Assembly: GCA_021464415.1 (NCBI GenBank)
Contig: CM038468.1
Coordinates: 28,074,969 to 28,138,968, forward strand
Reading direction: 5' to 3'
From: Lonicera japonica
Taxonomy: Eukaryota > Streptophyta > Magnoliopsida > Dipsacales > Caprifoliaceae
Length of the DNA: 64,000 nt
The notes beneath the pieces are model-generated. The model was given only the letters and a program-made list of their open reading frames with translations. It did not search any database and was not told the origin of the DNA. The position numbers were made by a program, and so were the translations under genes. The stretch's first letter is position 1; every line of letters begins with the position of its first letter. This document shows, in pieces, positions 38,161 through 50,052 of the stretch.

Positions 38161-39219
38161 GATCTCGCCTAGTCCTTTATTATATTCAACCAAGGAAAAT
38201 TGTGAGTTACTAAATGGAGGCTTGATTATGCTCATGTGCAAGGATTAGGCGTGGAAATACAAGTGTCTAAGCCTTGAATTAATCATACTAGGAGATGCAA
38301 GAAGCTTAAATGATGATCATGCATTCCATGGGGTTCCTAAAGATTGGTCGTGGAAGTTCAAGAGGTTAGAATAGAAGAAGGCCCATTGGAATAATCTAGA
38401 AGATATTAATTTAAGTTGTTTTAAAATTAATAGGGCTTTTTTAGTCTCATTATCCAATTAGGAATTAGAATTAGCAGTTTTCTTTTTGAATAGTTTCCTT
38501 ATTGTCTTATTATTAGTTTCCTTATTGTATTAGGATTAGTCTAGAAGTTATTTCCTTTGTTTAAGTAGAATTAGTTTCCTTATTGTATAAGGTTTCTAAT
38601 TGTTTTGTTCTCCTATTTAAAGGAGGTGGATTCATTGTTTTAAGTTACGTTTCGAATATTAATAATATTGAGAGCTTCTCTTTGTATTCTTGAAGAACTT
38701 GTTGAACATGTTGAATGATTAATTCAATTGTTCTTGACTTATCAATCAATTCACCATCAGTTGATTGTGGCGTCTTCGATCATACCAAGGTTCACGCTCC
38801 TTTAAGCATTGGGTTGAGGTTTTCACCTTCCATATCTTTCAAGCATTGGGTTGAGGTTTTCACCTTCCATCTCTTTCAACAAATTCCAAGATTCTAGTCT
38901 ATTTATAGACTACGGGTCAAGGTTCCATTAGACTAACTAGGAAAGACGATTCGGGATCACTTCAAACTCCCAAACAAGAAAAGGGTTAAACTTTCTCTCA
39001 TTTTCTCTCCCTTTCTCTCCAAATTGAAATTCTCGAACATAGGGAAAGTTTTTGGGAGATAAAGATAGCTACTTAGTTAAGTTAATAAAGAGGTATTCAT
39101 GTTTATGTTTTTTGAATCTAATGGTTCAAATACATGTAGTCTGGTAATATGAGATCTTGATTTTAAGAGAGTTAGTTTGACCGTTGAAATAACGCCTCTT
39201 TATAATATAGATATACATT
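38160..39219 (+). repeat. LTR-like sequence
   Basis: This has the texture of a plant LTR promoter and U5 region: repeated 'tttccttattgt(a/c)tta' (38500-38600), a short-leader start around 'ctatttaaagg' (38613) and a 40-base direct repeat (aagcattgggttgaggtttt at about 38798 and 38838). The wording around 38760-38860 (gattgtggcgtcttcgatcat, ggttcacgctcc) resembles LTRs of gypsy elements I have seen in other plants. Ends were not found. Confidence 0.45.
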
Positions 39220-40325
39220 TGATAAACGCATAATATTGTCATGCATAAGCTCTTTCTCGGAGCCGCTTCATGCATTTATTGTTATAACTTTACTGAATTA
39301 TCCATTTATCTCGAGATTAGTGACCTAGCGAGTTTTGTATCTAATGTGTCCCAAGTTAGTGTATATTTTGTAGTATTCTAAGCTCTCATAGGTGTGCAAG
39401 TCATCTGCCTTCAAAAGATTGTTCAAAAGCATGCTCGGAGCCATGCAAAATGATGGAAGTGCAAGTCCCAGACCCATGATCAATCATGGCATGAAGTTTT
39501 TCTGGCAGTGCACTCTATGATCGATCATGGGTATACCCATGATCGATCACGCCCTGGCGAGGACAACAACTATCCACTACTTTTAGCCTGATTTTAGGGA
39601 TTCATGTTCCTAGATATTTTTCTTGGCTTTATTTCATTATTGTTTAGCTATATTGGGGTTGTTTTTAGATATATTATTATTATCTAGATATTATCAAAGG
39701 CAAGTTCTAGAGAGAAGTGAAAGCTCTTTGAGTGTTTCTTCTTCATTGTTCTTGTAAGTTTATTAAATTGTAAGAATGCTTTCTTCTTCTATAATATTTG
39801 TTTTTTCATTTATTATGGTAGTCTATTACTAAGGTTATGGAGGTTAATCGCAATACAATTTTCGGTGATTATTAGCTCAATCCATGTTTAAAGTTTGATA
39901 AATATTTGTGAATCTTTTTCTTCTTCAATATTTTCATCTTACAAGCTTTTTAGGTATTTTCCTCTAAAGATTAGACTTTATATACCTTGTATATTTAGTT
40001 CTTGTTTGTTAATGATAATACAACATGTTTATATGGTTCGAGAAATCTTGTAGTCCTTTTCCCCCATCTATGGATCATTTTTCCTTTTTATAGAGATTAT
40101 AAAGAGTTCTTAAAAATTCCACAGATGGTTTATAATTTTGTTTAGCTCATCTTTGATTCATTTAATGATATTTTGAGTGCTTTTTACACTATATGTGTTA
40201 GTTAGACTCTTTATTGTATATCTTAAGTGATAATCAATTAGTTAGCAATTTTATTCCATAAAATTCGGTTCATTTCATAGTAAGGATTCACTATTTAATT
40301 TTCATTTTTTTAAACCATGAGATTT
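39220..40325 (-). repeat. LTR fragment D of the large LTR family, reverse orientation
   Basis: Starts TGATAAACGCATAATATT, the reverse complement of the right end of LTRs B and C, and follows them through the palindrome cluster (39478-39550), the 'tattactaaggttatggagg' block and the 'ttttaaaccatgagattt' block. It stops where fragment E starts, so its outer 0.45 kb is missing. Confidence 0.8.
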
Positions 40326-40908
40326 TGACACAGCGAAAATACTTCCGCGCTTAGGTATCCAAGTGTAGGTTGTCAAGTTATAATACTTGGTAAGTCCAAG
40401 TGTCGAACCGCAAGGATGGTCGAAAAAACGATGTGCTGATTACGAGTCCAAGGCTTTGTTAAGAGAATTTGATTGGTTGATTTTAAAGTCTTGCAATAAA
40501 AATTAAAGTGATGTAACAATAGATGAGAAAAGGCTAAGGCATTATAGAATTCATTTGCTTTGCAAAGTTACGGAGAATCAACCTCATTCAAAGTTCTCAA
40601 TGCAATTCCTAAGTGTTAAGTATCTTACACTTTCCTAAGCAAAAGGGTGTGGAGCAAAAGCAACACATTCCCAAATAAATGCCATATAAATAAAATGGTG
40701 TAAGCAAAACTCAACACAAGTGTATCTCTCCTTTTTATCTTGTAACAAAGGTTGTGAAGCAAGTGCAAACCATTCCCATATAATGTTCAACCAAGATACA
40801 AACTCGAGATATACCAAAAGAAAAGGCATAAATTTAAACTAGGCATTTGAGAACTCATTGTTAATTTCCCCTAGGCAATTTACTTGATTATGAAAATGGC
40901 CAACTAAC
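40326..40908 (+). repeat. LTR fragment E of the large LTR family, forward orientation
   Basis: Starts TGACACAGCGAAAATAC and matches the reverse complement of 10547-10569 and 11197-11756 in solo LTR A, including 'cttgattatgaaaatggcca'. It therefore gives the empty sites of CACTA 1 and of the MITE. Similarity stops after 'ggccaacta' at 40908. Confidence 0.85.
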
Positions 40909-41290
40909 GCGAACGCTGTGGAGTAATATCTATCTCAAACAAAAAAGAATGCTATGGAGATAGATATCCATCTCAAATAAAAAAAGTAAACCCTTACGCG
41001 TTCATAGCATACGCTATGGAGATATATCTCAAACAAAAAGAGTAAACCCTTGCGTGTTCTGAGCATACGCGTACACTATGGAGATAGATATCTATATCAA
41101 ACAAAAAGAGTAAACCCATATTTATCTCAAAAAAAAAGAGTAAACCTTGTGTTCAGAGCATCCAACCCAAAACCAATTAGTAATGGGTGGAGTACCCCCT
41201 CCATCTTATATATTACTTTGTGATCAGAGCATACAACCCAAAACCAATTGGCAATAAGTGGAGTAGCTTCTCCATCTTATATATTGTTTT
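40909..41290. repeat. Tandem repeats of about 60 bp and 68 bp
   Basis: 40909-41150 has about four units with 'tatggagatagatat', 'atctcaaacaaaaa' and 'gagtaaaccctt'. 41150-41286 has two units of 68 bp with 'cagagcat(c/a)caacccaaaa', 'ccaatt' and 'ctccatcttatatatt'. Neither shows ends of a mobile element. Confidence 0.8.
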
Positions 41291-42187
41291 ATGAGGATTC
41301 TTTTTCCCGATGTGAGATTTGTAGACTCAACAACAAATACATACTATAATAAATTAAATTGTTAATATCCCTTAATCACTTTGTGAATGTACAAAGATCT
41401 TATTAAGGATATTATTTTCGGTAAAGCATTAAAAATTTTGTTTCAACAAAAAACTTGTTTGATAGGAATTCGCTTCCATGAGAGAGAATTAAATGGTGTT
41501 TACTACGTATGGAAGTTAATGTTCATACATTTATGTGACTTATTTATCACAATATTTGGATGATTAATCCGTATATATAGTTACAAAATATTTGGATGCT
41601 TTAACCCGTATATATAGCCATATATATGGTTACAAAAAAAACAGTTGGATCATTTTATTATTTGATATAATTTTTCTATGGCTTTTATTGAGGGTTTTTT
41701 TCTGAGATTGAAATATTGAAGAAAGCTAAAAATATATTTCTACTCGTTTCTTGTCATCAAATGTTGTAAAAACAATAGATTGGGTCGAACTCAAGAAAGC
41801 CATATTTGTGTGCAAACTAGCAGTGAAGAAAATAATCCTTATCTACCAACAAAAACAACATGAAAGTTTAGTCAAAAGAACTACATTTTCAAAAAATAAA
41901 GTAAAAATGATCCTCTTTTATGGAAGAGTATAATTATATCAAATATTCAAATAGCATTAAGCATGCTCAAATAGTACTTAACATTTTAAAACACATTTGA
42001 TTCAAATAAAAAGAAATAGAGAATTATGAAATTGTGTGTAATAAGGAAGTGACATCAGAAAATAGGTTAGCGTATTCCATCTTGTTGAAATCACGAAAAA
42101 GAGAAATTTTGATTTATTAAAAATTAAAAAAAAAGTCTCATATTTAAAATTTTTGAAATGGTCATAAATAAAGAACTAATTTAAAAT
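41291..42187. other. Intergenic; short match to the duplicated segment
   Basis: 41690-41740 resembles 2700-2745 and 56575-56620 ('gaaatattg.ag.aag.taaaaat'). Otherwise unremarkable. The open frame at 41751-41933 shows no family features. Confidence 0.4.
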
Positions 42188-43212
42188 CTGAGGACAATTT
42201 GAGAAAGCGAGGCATGTGTTTGGTTTCTCATTTTGGCATGTGTAAGCAAGCTTATGAGACAACTTCTCATTTATTTCTTGAATGCTCTTTTGCTCATTCT
42301 GTTTGGTGTTGGGTTTTTAATATTTTCCAGATTGGTATTAATCTCCGTGTTGGTATTGTTAGGTTTCTTAAATGTGCCTTTGCTCAGTCTTTCAGCCCAC
42401 GGGTTTGTAGCCTTTGGTTAGCATCTATTGCCTTAATTGTTTTGGGTCTTTGGATTCAAAGAAATGCCTTAAAATTTGAGGATAAAGTCCCTAATGAGGA
42501 GAGATTAATATCTGGAGTTCTTAGTTGGGTTCGGGAGGCGGGTTTTATTTCGAAAGCGTCTATGTATAATTATGTTCATGATTTGATGATTATAAAGAAA
42601 TTTGGGGTTCCATGTCTTCCTCAGAAAGCCCCTAAAATTCTCGAAGTCAAGTGGCACCCTCCTTTACATGGGTGGATAAAATGTAAAACTGATGGTTTAT
42701 ACAAAAATGTATTGTTGCGTGTGGTCATATTTTTCGGTATTGGGATGCTTCGGTTTGTGGTTTTTTGTTTATAATATTGGCAGTGGGTCGGAATGCTTAT
42801 TTTGCTGAGTTTATGGCTATTATTCTTGCGGTTGAGATGGCTCATTCTAAAGGGTTGCGAAAAAATTGGTTTGAGATGAACTCTACTCTCACTTTATCTA
42901 ATTTTTTTAATCGGAATTATATGCCTCCTTGGAAGCAGCGGAGACGGTGGGAAGCCTGCTGGAATATGTTAGATGATATGGAGGTTCGTCTTCTCATATT
43001 TTTCGTCAAGGAAATGTTCTGGCTGATATTCATTCTAATGTGGCTTTGAGACATGTTTCCTTTGTTTGGTGGGATTCTGTCATTGATGAGATTAAAGTGG
43101 CTGTGAGTGAAGATAGGTTGGGTGTTCTAAATATATATTTTATTAGTTTTGTTTTTTGTTGTTTCTGTTCTTTCTTTTAATAATAGGCTTCGCGCCAGTC
43201 TTCATGGGAAAA
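42188..43212 (+). mobile_element. 5'-truncated L1-type LINE
   Basis: The insert is flanked by a perfect 17 bp target duplication AAGAACTAATTTAAAAT (42171-42187 and 43213-43229), with an A-rich 3' end (gggaaaaa). It contains the 3' end of a plant L1 ORF2: the zinc-finger-like RT-associated domain followed by an RNase H domain. Confidence 0.9.
42199..43170 (+). pseudogene. L1 LINE ORF2 C-terminus: zf-RVT-like and RNase H domains
   Basis: The first frame (to 42774) reads CKQAYETTSHLFLECSFAHS and VWCWVF, the zf-RVT pattern C-x-ETt-HLF-eCsf---vW, then HPPLHGWIKCKTDG, the start of the RNase H domain (Asp of TDG catalytic). After frame breaks near 42720-42770 it continues FAEFMAIILAVEMAHSKGLR (E of the ELxA-type motif) and FNRNYMPPWKQRRRWEAC. 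The RNase H removes RNA from the RNA:DNA hybrid. The reverse transcriptase and endonuclease are absent because of 5' truncation, normal for LINE copies. At least one frameshift makes it inactive. Confidence 0.8.
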
Positions 43213-43229
43213 AAGAACTAATTTAAAAT

Positions 43230-43885
43230 TGTTATTGTTAAGTTCATTGTTTATGATTGTATTTTAAAATGATATATTTTATGCATCATTTTAAGTATCA
43301 TCTTGCTTAGTATCAAAATAAAATTAATGAAAGAAGAGATTAAGCTGCAGTAGAGGTAATTAGGCATAAGATTTAATAATAACTTTTCCCAGTTTTCATT
43401 TTAATAGAGAGCTAGCATTATTAATTGTTTCGGGATAATATATTATTGCTTTTTTAGAATAATAACCGGGAGGATTTTTCATCATAAAATTAAATCTATA
43501 TTTTTTTCTCAAGGGATGTATACCTTTTCCCTAGTTGGTTAACCAAACTTGTATATAAATAACTTAAGAGAAACGGTTATATTAATAATTGAATGTGCAT
43601 ATACGTAATAATTAATAAAAAAAATTATGTTATTATACAAAGATTACATAAAAGATTTATGTTATACTTCAATGGAAAACTTAATATTTGAAGTTCTCAA
43701 TTAAAAGATGGTGTAAGATGGACATGGTACAATATGCCATAGGACAGGAGATTGTTATATAAATTGAAATGGAAATTAGTGCAAAACTCAAACTTAAAGT
43801 AGATTGGCCGCCAGACACAGCCAGTTTCTTAAACCAAAATTATTCTCATTCCAATATGAGTGTGGTGTGGTGATAATGTCAGTTT
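43230..43885. other. Intergenic
   Basis: AT-rich with no gene or element ends recognised. The right copy of the segmental duplication starts at about 43886. Confidence 0.5.
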
Positions 43886-45730
43886 AAATGCCAGTTTCAT
43901 AATGTCATTATTATGGTGAACGATGGAGAAAACTACAATAGTTTACAAAAAAAAATTAAAAATTTGAGTGTATTACACAACTTAAAGTGACACCGCAGGA
44001 ATAGTGTGTTGTCGTAGCCCACGTGCAGGCACGTAAAGTTGTAATATAGTCTCGAAAGTCTGAGTATCGATCCATAGGGATAGTTGAAAAGGAATAGAAT
44101 GGATTACAGATTTTACGATTTTTCTTGTTTTGTAAAATGATGGTTATCGAACAACGTAAATTAAAATGGTTGTGAAAAGTGTAAAAAAGCACTAAGGTAT
44201 GTAGAAGTTGCTCGCGATATAATAAATGGCATTTGCAATCTCATACAAAGATTTTGATACAATATTCTCGAGAATGGGGAATGTTGTCATATCTCTCAAT
44301 AGCAAAGGGTGCGAAGCTAGGTAACTCATTCCCGGATTGAAGCTATTTCAAGAAAGAATACAACAAAATTCCACCAAAGATAAAGCTATCATATCTATCT
44401 CTTAGCTACAAGTGTGAAGCAAAGCAACCCATTCCCAATAAAGCTAATCTGAGGTAGGGATGACAAACTCATCGTCAAAAGATTTTGTATGAAGCATGTA
44501 TGTAAAATCTCATGGTTTAAAAGAATAAAAATTAGATAGTGAATCATTACAATGAAATGAAACAAAGTTTGTGGAATAAATTCATTAACTAATCGATCAT
44601 CACTTAAGAAAGACAATAAGGAGTCTAAACATCATGTAAAGTGTATGAAGCACTCAAAATATCATTTAGTAACCCAAAGATTAGATTAACAAATTTATAA
44701 ATCATCTATGGAGTTTTAAGAACTCATCATAATCTTTACAAAGAGGAAAAAGGTCTGTAGATGGGGGAAAAGTACTACAAGCTTTCTAGAACCATACAAG
44801 TATGTTGTATTTGTTAGATCTTGTTGGTTTTAAATAACCATAAACCCTAGGATTAATCATGTCGTATCACCAAGAATCTATAAATTAATTTGCGGAAGCG
44901 TACCTGAATCCATAGCTTGTATTTGTAGCCGAGTGGTTGGTCTTCGAGATCAACACGTATTTCTTTAGAGAATCCTTTATACCTTCTCTGTGCTCTCTGT
45001 GATGATGGGGGCTCAACAGGAACAGAATACGTACGTGTGATCTGGGGACCATAACCACAATATATATAGATAGTAAACCCTACTATCTATTTAGTATTTC
45101 TATTTTAACCCATCATAAAAATAGAATTACTCTTAAGTATCTACACATTAAAGGCCTACACCCTATTAGATACATTTAAGACCAAATAACTTAAACGTTA
45201 TTTGATCACTTTTAAAGTGGGCTTAACCATTCGACAATCCACAGCACATAATTGTTTCACATATAAGCCCAATGTTGGATTAAGGATCCAACAATCTCCC
45301 ACTTGAGCTATATGTGTAACTTTATAATTAAGCATTGTAAATTGAGCTCATCCTTGCTGTCATTATTGAAATGTATCTATATCCAATCCGGTCCATTAAT
45401 CATATCAACATAGGATCAAAGCGGCCTTTGTTACACTTGACGTAACTCGACCCATCAATGGTCACACATGTCGATCTAACTGAATGGCATGGATCATGAT
45501 GTGGATGTGTAGCATGGAAATCACATGCAATGTGATCTTAACATGCCTATTTCTAATTGGTCCTCCTGAAACCTTAGTGAGACAAAACCATATCCAAAAT
45601 CAGAGTGTAAATAAACCAAACTTGATTTCTGCAAAAAATAACTTCAAATATCCTTAAACCGAAACAACCGAAATATGTCTATATCATATAAACACTAAAA
45701 ATTACAAACTCCCACTAAAAACTGAATTTT

Positions 45731-46410
45731 CTACAAATAAATGACACCTATACAAATAATGTGCTCATGGAACACTTTGGGTGGCAATCCCTTAGTAAGC
45801 GGATCCGTGGCCATGGAGTTTGTACCGATGTGTTCTATAGACACTTGTTCACTCTGAACTCTTTCCTTAATAACTAGAAACTTGATGTCTATATATTTAG
45901 ACTTCGTCAAGCCCTTGTTATTAGTGGAATACAAGATATATTTAATTCTATATTTGCACCCAATAAAATCGGAGTCAGTATACCCAACAATTGCAAGCTA
46001 ATCTGACTTCCGATATGTGAGCATGTAGTTCTTTTATTTTTTATAAGTACCACAAGACCTATTTTGTTGCTTTCAAATAATCTATTCCTAGATTGCTTAA
46101 ATATCTGCTTAGCATCCCAATAATGTACGCAAAATCCTGATACGTACATACCTGAATATACATCAGACTCCATATTGCTGATGCATATGGAATCTTTTGC
46201 ATTTTATTTTCCTAAAAATAATTCTTAAGGTACTGAATTAGATTAACATTATCTCTCTTAACCTTGGGGTATCACCTGATTTGCAATCCTGCATGCTATA
46301 TCTTTTGAGAACCTTTTCGATATAGCCCTTTTATGATGATCCTAAAGTACCCCGAGAACGATCTCGGTGTATCTGTATGCTTAACATAAAAGAGACGTCA
46401 CCAAGATCTT
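45731..46410 (-). pseudogene. Copia element 1 RNase H, degenerate
   Basis: Broken frames show FAYIIGMLSRY-type text (46150-46100), VYTDSDFIGCK (45980-45950) and, at the end, KYIDIKFLVIKERVQSE and TDPLTKGLPPKVFHEH (45890-45760), the typical C-terminal end of copia polyproteins. Many stops. The product would degrade RNA in the hybrid. Confidence 0.75.
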
Positions 46411-47187
46411 TCATCTCAAATTCTTAATCAGAAATCTCTTGGTTTCGTGCAATATGTATACATCGTTGTTAACAAGTAAAATATCATCGATATATAAAAT
46501 AAGAGAAATATACTTGCTCCCACAGAACTTATGGTATACGCAATCATCGACCAAATTCATTTCAAAACCAAATGAGATGATTACTTGATGAAACTTGAAA
46601 TACCATTGTCGAGATGCTTGCTTGAGCCCATATATGGATTTCTTAAGTTTGCAAACCATATTCTTTGGGTCTCGCACCACAAAGTTTTTCGGTTGCACCA
46701 TATAGATTGTTTCATCAATGTTACCATTGAGAAATGCTGTGTTTACATCCATCTGATGTAACTCAAGATCGAAATGCGCCACCAATGCCATTATAGTCCT
46801 AAAAGAATCTTTCGAGGAAACCGGAGAGAAAGTTTCTTTATAATCGGTGCCTTCCTTTTGTGTGAAGCCCTTTACAACAAGACGAGCTTTGTACCTTTCA
46901 ACATCACCTTTCGAATCTCTTTTGGTCTTAAATATCCATTTACAACCAATGGGTTTCGCACCTTCTGGCAATGGATCAAGATCCCATACGTCATTATCTT
47001 TCATGGACTTAATCTTCTCATTCATGGCATCAATCCACTTCTGAGAATTAGAACTTTCCATGGCTTGACAGAAGTTGATCGGGTCATCTTCCATCACTCC
47101 AATGTCAGCCTCATGTTTTTGGAGAAATACAATGTAGTCATCTGGCACCGCACTTCTCCTTTCTTTAGTGGATCTCCTTAATGGCAT
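46411..47187 (-). pseudogene. Copia element 1 reverse transcriptase
   Basis: The frame of 258 codons reads WIDAMNEKIKSMKDNDVWDL (51-70), GCKWIFKTKRDSKGDVERYK (81-100), QMDVNTAFLNG (145-155; catalytic Asp), KKSIYGLKQASRQWY (182-196) and LYIDDILLV (231-239; the YVDD-type box, here YIDD). These are the canonical copia RT blocks. The frame ends after KRFLIKNLR, earlier than a full RT. Confidence 0.9.
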
Positions 47188-47610
47188 ATGTTCTTGAGGT
47201 GGTAGAGTTTGTTCTTCTGGAATAATTTCTTGAATGGGAGGTTCTCTGACACTGTCTTGATTTATGTCTTGAACAAAGTCAGGAATGAAAACCTGATCAA
47301 TGCCAATAACACTTGTGGGAATATCAACATATTCATCTTCAAAGACAAAATCTCTGGCTATATCTGCCCCCGCAAACTCTACTTCCTCAAAAAACTGGGC
47401 ATTTCCCGATTCAAAAATTGACTTAGTTGTGGGATCATAAAACTTCTACCCCATGGATCTTTCAGAGTACCCAACAATATAGCACTATCTTGTGCCACAA
47501 TGCTGCTGAATTCTCACTATTTAATTTTCTCTTTACAGTTTATGCACTTAATTGCAGGGATTTATTAAATGAAGCAATTGTATCAACTGAATAAAGATTA
47601 TTATCGTAAC
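47187..47610 (-). pseudogene. Deletion junction: pre-integrase segment fused to post-integrase linker
   Basis: Minus strand reads TIASFNKSLQLSA, stop, TVKRKLNSENSAALWH, the start of the GAG-pre-integrase domain (HHCC zinc region). Within a few bases it changes to IVGYSERSMG and KFYDPTTKSIFESGN, text that normally follows the integrase catalytic core. So the catalytic core and most of its zinc region are missing, with the junction near 47490. What follows is the linker to RT (AGADIARDFVFEDEYVDIPT). Confidence 0.75.
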
Positions 47611-48841
47611 CTAACAAAAAAAAAAACTGGAACCAACCACTTTTGACTTATTAAACAAATTAAATTTTTTATCACTGAATGAACAAGAATATCCAGATTT
47701 ATCCAAAGCGGAAATAGAAATTAAATTCATTCTAAAAGACGATACAATAAATGTTTCATTTAAATCCAAATAAAATCCAGTCTTTAATAATAATTTAAAT
47801 TTTCCTATTGCTTCAACTTGAACCGTCTTCCCGTCACCTACGTAGATGTATCTTTCACCATCATTTGTCTTTCGGCAATGGAGGCAACCCTGCATAGACA
47901 CACTGATATGAGTTATTGCACCAGAATCTATCCACCACGTGTGTCTAGGTACCGAAGTTAAATTAACCTCAGAACAAACCAAATTAAGAAACATACTTTT
48001 CTTAGCACGCCATGCGTGAAAGTTGGTGCAATGCTTCTTTATGTGCCCTTCAGCTCCACAAAAGTAACATCTAGTACTTTCTGGTTCGCCCGGTTTCTTT
48101 TCTTGTTTCTTTTGTGGTGCCACATCTGCAGCTTCTTTATCCTTCTTTCTTTTCTTCCCCTTGTCCTTAGTTTTAGAGGTTGAGGCAATATGAGCACTCT
48201 CTACCTTATCTTGCTTTAGCCTTTCTTCTTCTTGAACACAGTATGAGATGACCTTATTCAGAGACCAAGTCTCTTTCTGACAATTGTAGCTCACCTTGAA
48301 CTGGCTAAACGGTGTTGGAAGAGATATCAAAACTAAATGCACCAACAAGTCCTCAGAGAGTTTTAGCTTAAGTGCTCTTAATTTTGAAGCAAGATGAGAC
48401 ATCTCCATGATATACTCTCTTATATTGCCCTTACCTTTATACCTCATTGAAAGTAGGTTTGTCAAGAGCATACCTATTTTAGCCTTTTCGTTCTTGACAA
48501 ACCTTTTTTCAATGTCTGCAAGAAACTCCTTAACTGTAGTTATCTTTTCAGATATTGTGCCTCTGAATGCTTCCGGAATGGCTTTTTTTCATAATCATGA
48601 CACACATGTGATTTGATCTATCCCACTTCTCTAGATCTTTTCTCTCTTCAGGAGTACTTTTATCCGTAAGAGGTGGGGGAGAATCAGTCCTTAACGCAAG
48701 GTCAAGATCCATGACTCCTAGAACTATCTGAAGGTTCTCTTGCCATGATTTGAAATTTGTGCCATTTAACATAGGAATAGAGTTGATGCTAGCAGTAATA
48801 TTAGCAGAAGTATTCATAGCTGAATCCACAGAAAACAACAA
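47611..48841 (-). pseudogene. Copia element 1 gag and protease
   Basis: The first part (48841-48548) reads NTSANITASINSIPMLNGTN, FKSWQENLQIVLGVMDLDLA, ending in an artificial tail after a one-base change in the A run at about 48584-48590. The second frame (to 47611) reads KGNIREYIMEMSHLASKLRA, a basic linker, the zinc knuckle CYFCGAEGHIKKHC and the protease motif WWIDSGAITHIS. Gag packages the RNA; the aspartic protease (DSGA) would cut the polyprotein. The frame ends in a long T run (47619-47629 region), another slip site. Confidence 0.88.
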
Positions 48842-50052
48842 TAAACAACCATAACAACCTCACATAAATCCTAAAACAAATATAATAAATTCAAATAAAG
48901 TTAATTCCCATCTCAAGATACCGGGTGCTCCATTAATATTTTATTTTTGGATAAAAATACTAACTTGCAATTGATATATTGTAGTAGTAATCAAACACTG
49001 ATAATAAAGGTATGTCGAATAATAAATCTTCCTTTGGGCTGATTTATTGTTCACATAAAAAAAACTGAATAATTATCACATGTTTATTACCATAAGTGTA
49101 CATGTAATTCTGTTAAGGGCCGGTCAAAATTTATGTAAGTTACAAGCACACAACCATTTATAAATTAAAATAAGTTAATTTTTACGAGAGAGGTCACTTT
49201 GGTGATATGTCGCTTCAATTAATTTATCTTAAAATATATATACTTAATTATACCAATATTTGAATTTAAACTAATTGGGTCAAAGTTTATTGAGTTATAA
49301 ACCCATATCTATATCTTGACCCATATACCCCAAAAAATTTAAGCCCTAAAAAAATTTATATATATATGCGCATTGATATAACACTCAAAACCTTAACTCA
49401 AATAAACAAATAAATATACATGCATATATATACATCAACATCCTTAACAACAGTAACTTAACTTTAATTTATATATATGTGTGTGTGTAAAGTACTCACA
49501 GCAGCAACAACAACAACAACAACAGTACCCTTTTCTTTGTATATATAATATATATATATAAAGTACACTCTTAATATATCCTCACACTTTATAATGGTTG
49601 ATTTGACATATATATATAAAAGTATACTACTGTCTCAAAAATACAAAAAACACAAAAGAGTGCACAGCAGTAGCAGCAGGTATATGTCGACATACATATA
49701 TATATAATATCGATTTGACGTTTCACAATTATATATATAATATATTGATTTGACGTTTCACAATTATATATATATGCTGCGATGGGACCTAATTTATATA
49801 TATAAATAAACACGTACAACTACATCTAAATCCATACTGCCGATTAATATATATATCTAAATTTTCCAATAATTCTCAAATTTCGTGTTTGGCAGATTTG
49901 AATCCAAAAGGTATATATATATATATCCGATCAATATAAATATAAAATAATTGCATATCAATATTTGATTTGACCGAATATATACATTAATCAATAGATC
50001 TAAAATAAATCAATTCTGAATGATTTAACATGAATATCCCTTTGATATCACT
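48842..50052 (-). other. Long microsatellite-rich leader of copia element 1
   Basis: No coding sequence. Many TATATA blocks (49360-49930), a TGTG/TG run near 49478-49487 and CAA/CAG triplet runs at 49498-49523 and 49665-49680. It also has two near-identical stretches 'atttgacgtttcacaattatatata' at about 49713 and 49747. The leader is unusually long for a copia element. Confidence 0.7.

Noticed and set aside
46774..47181. 135-codon plus-strand frame
   Set aside because: It is the complement of the copia reverse-transcriptase frame, which carries all recognised motifs on the minus strand.
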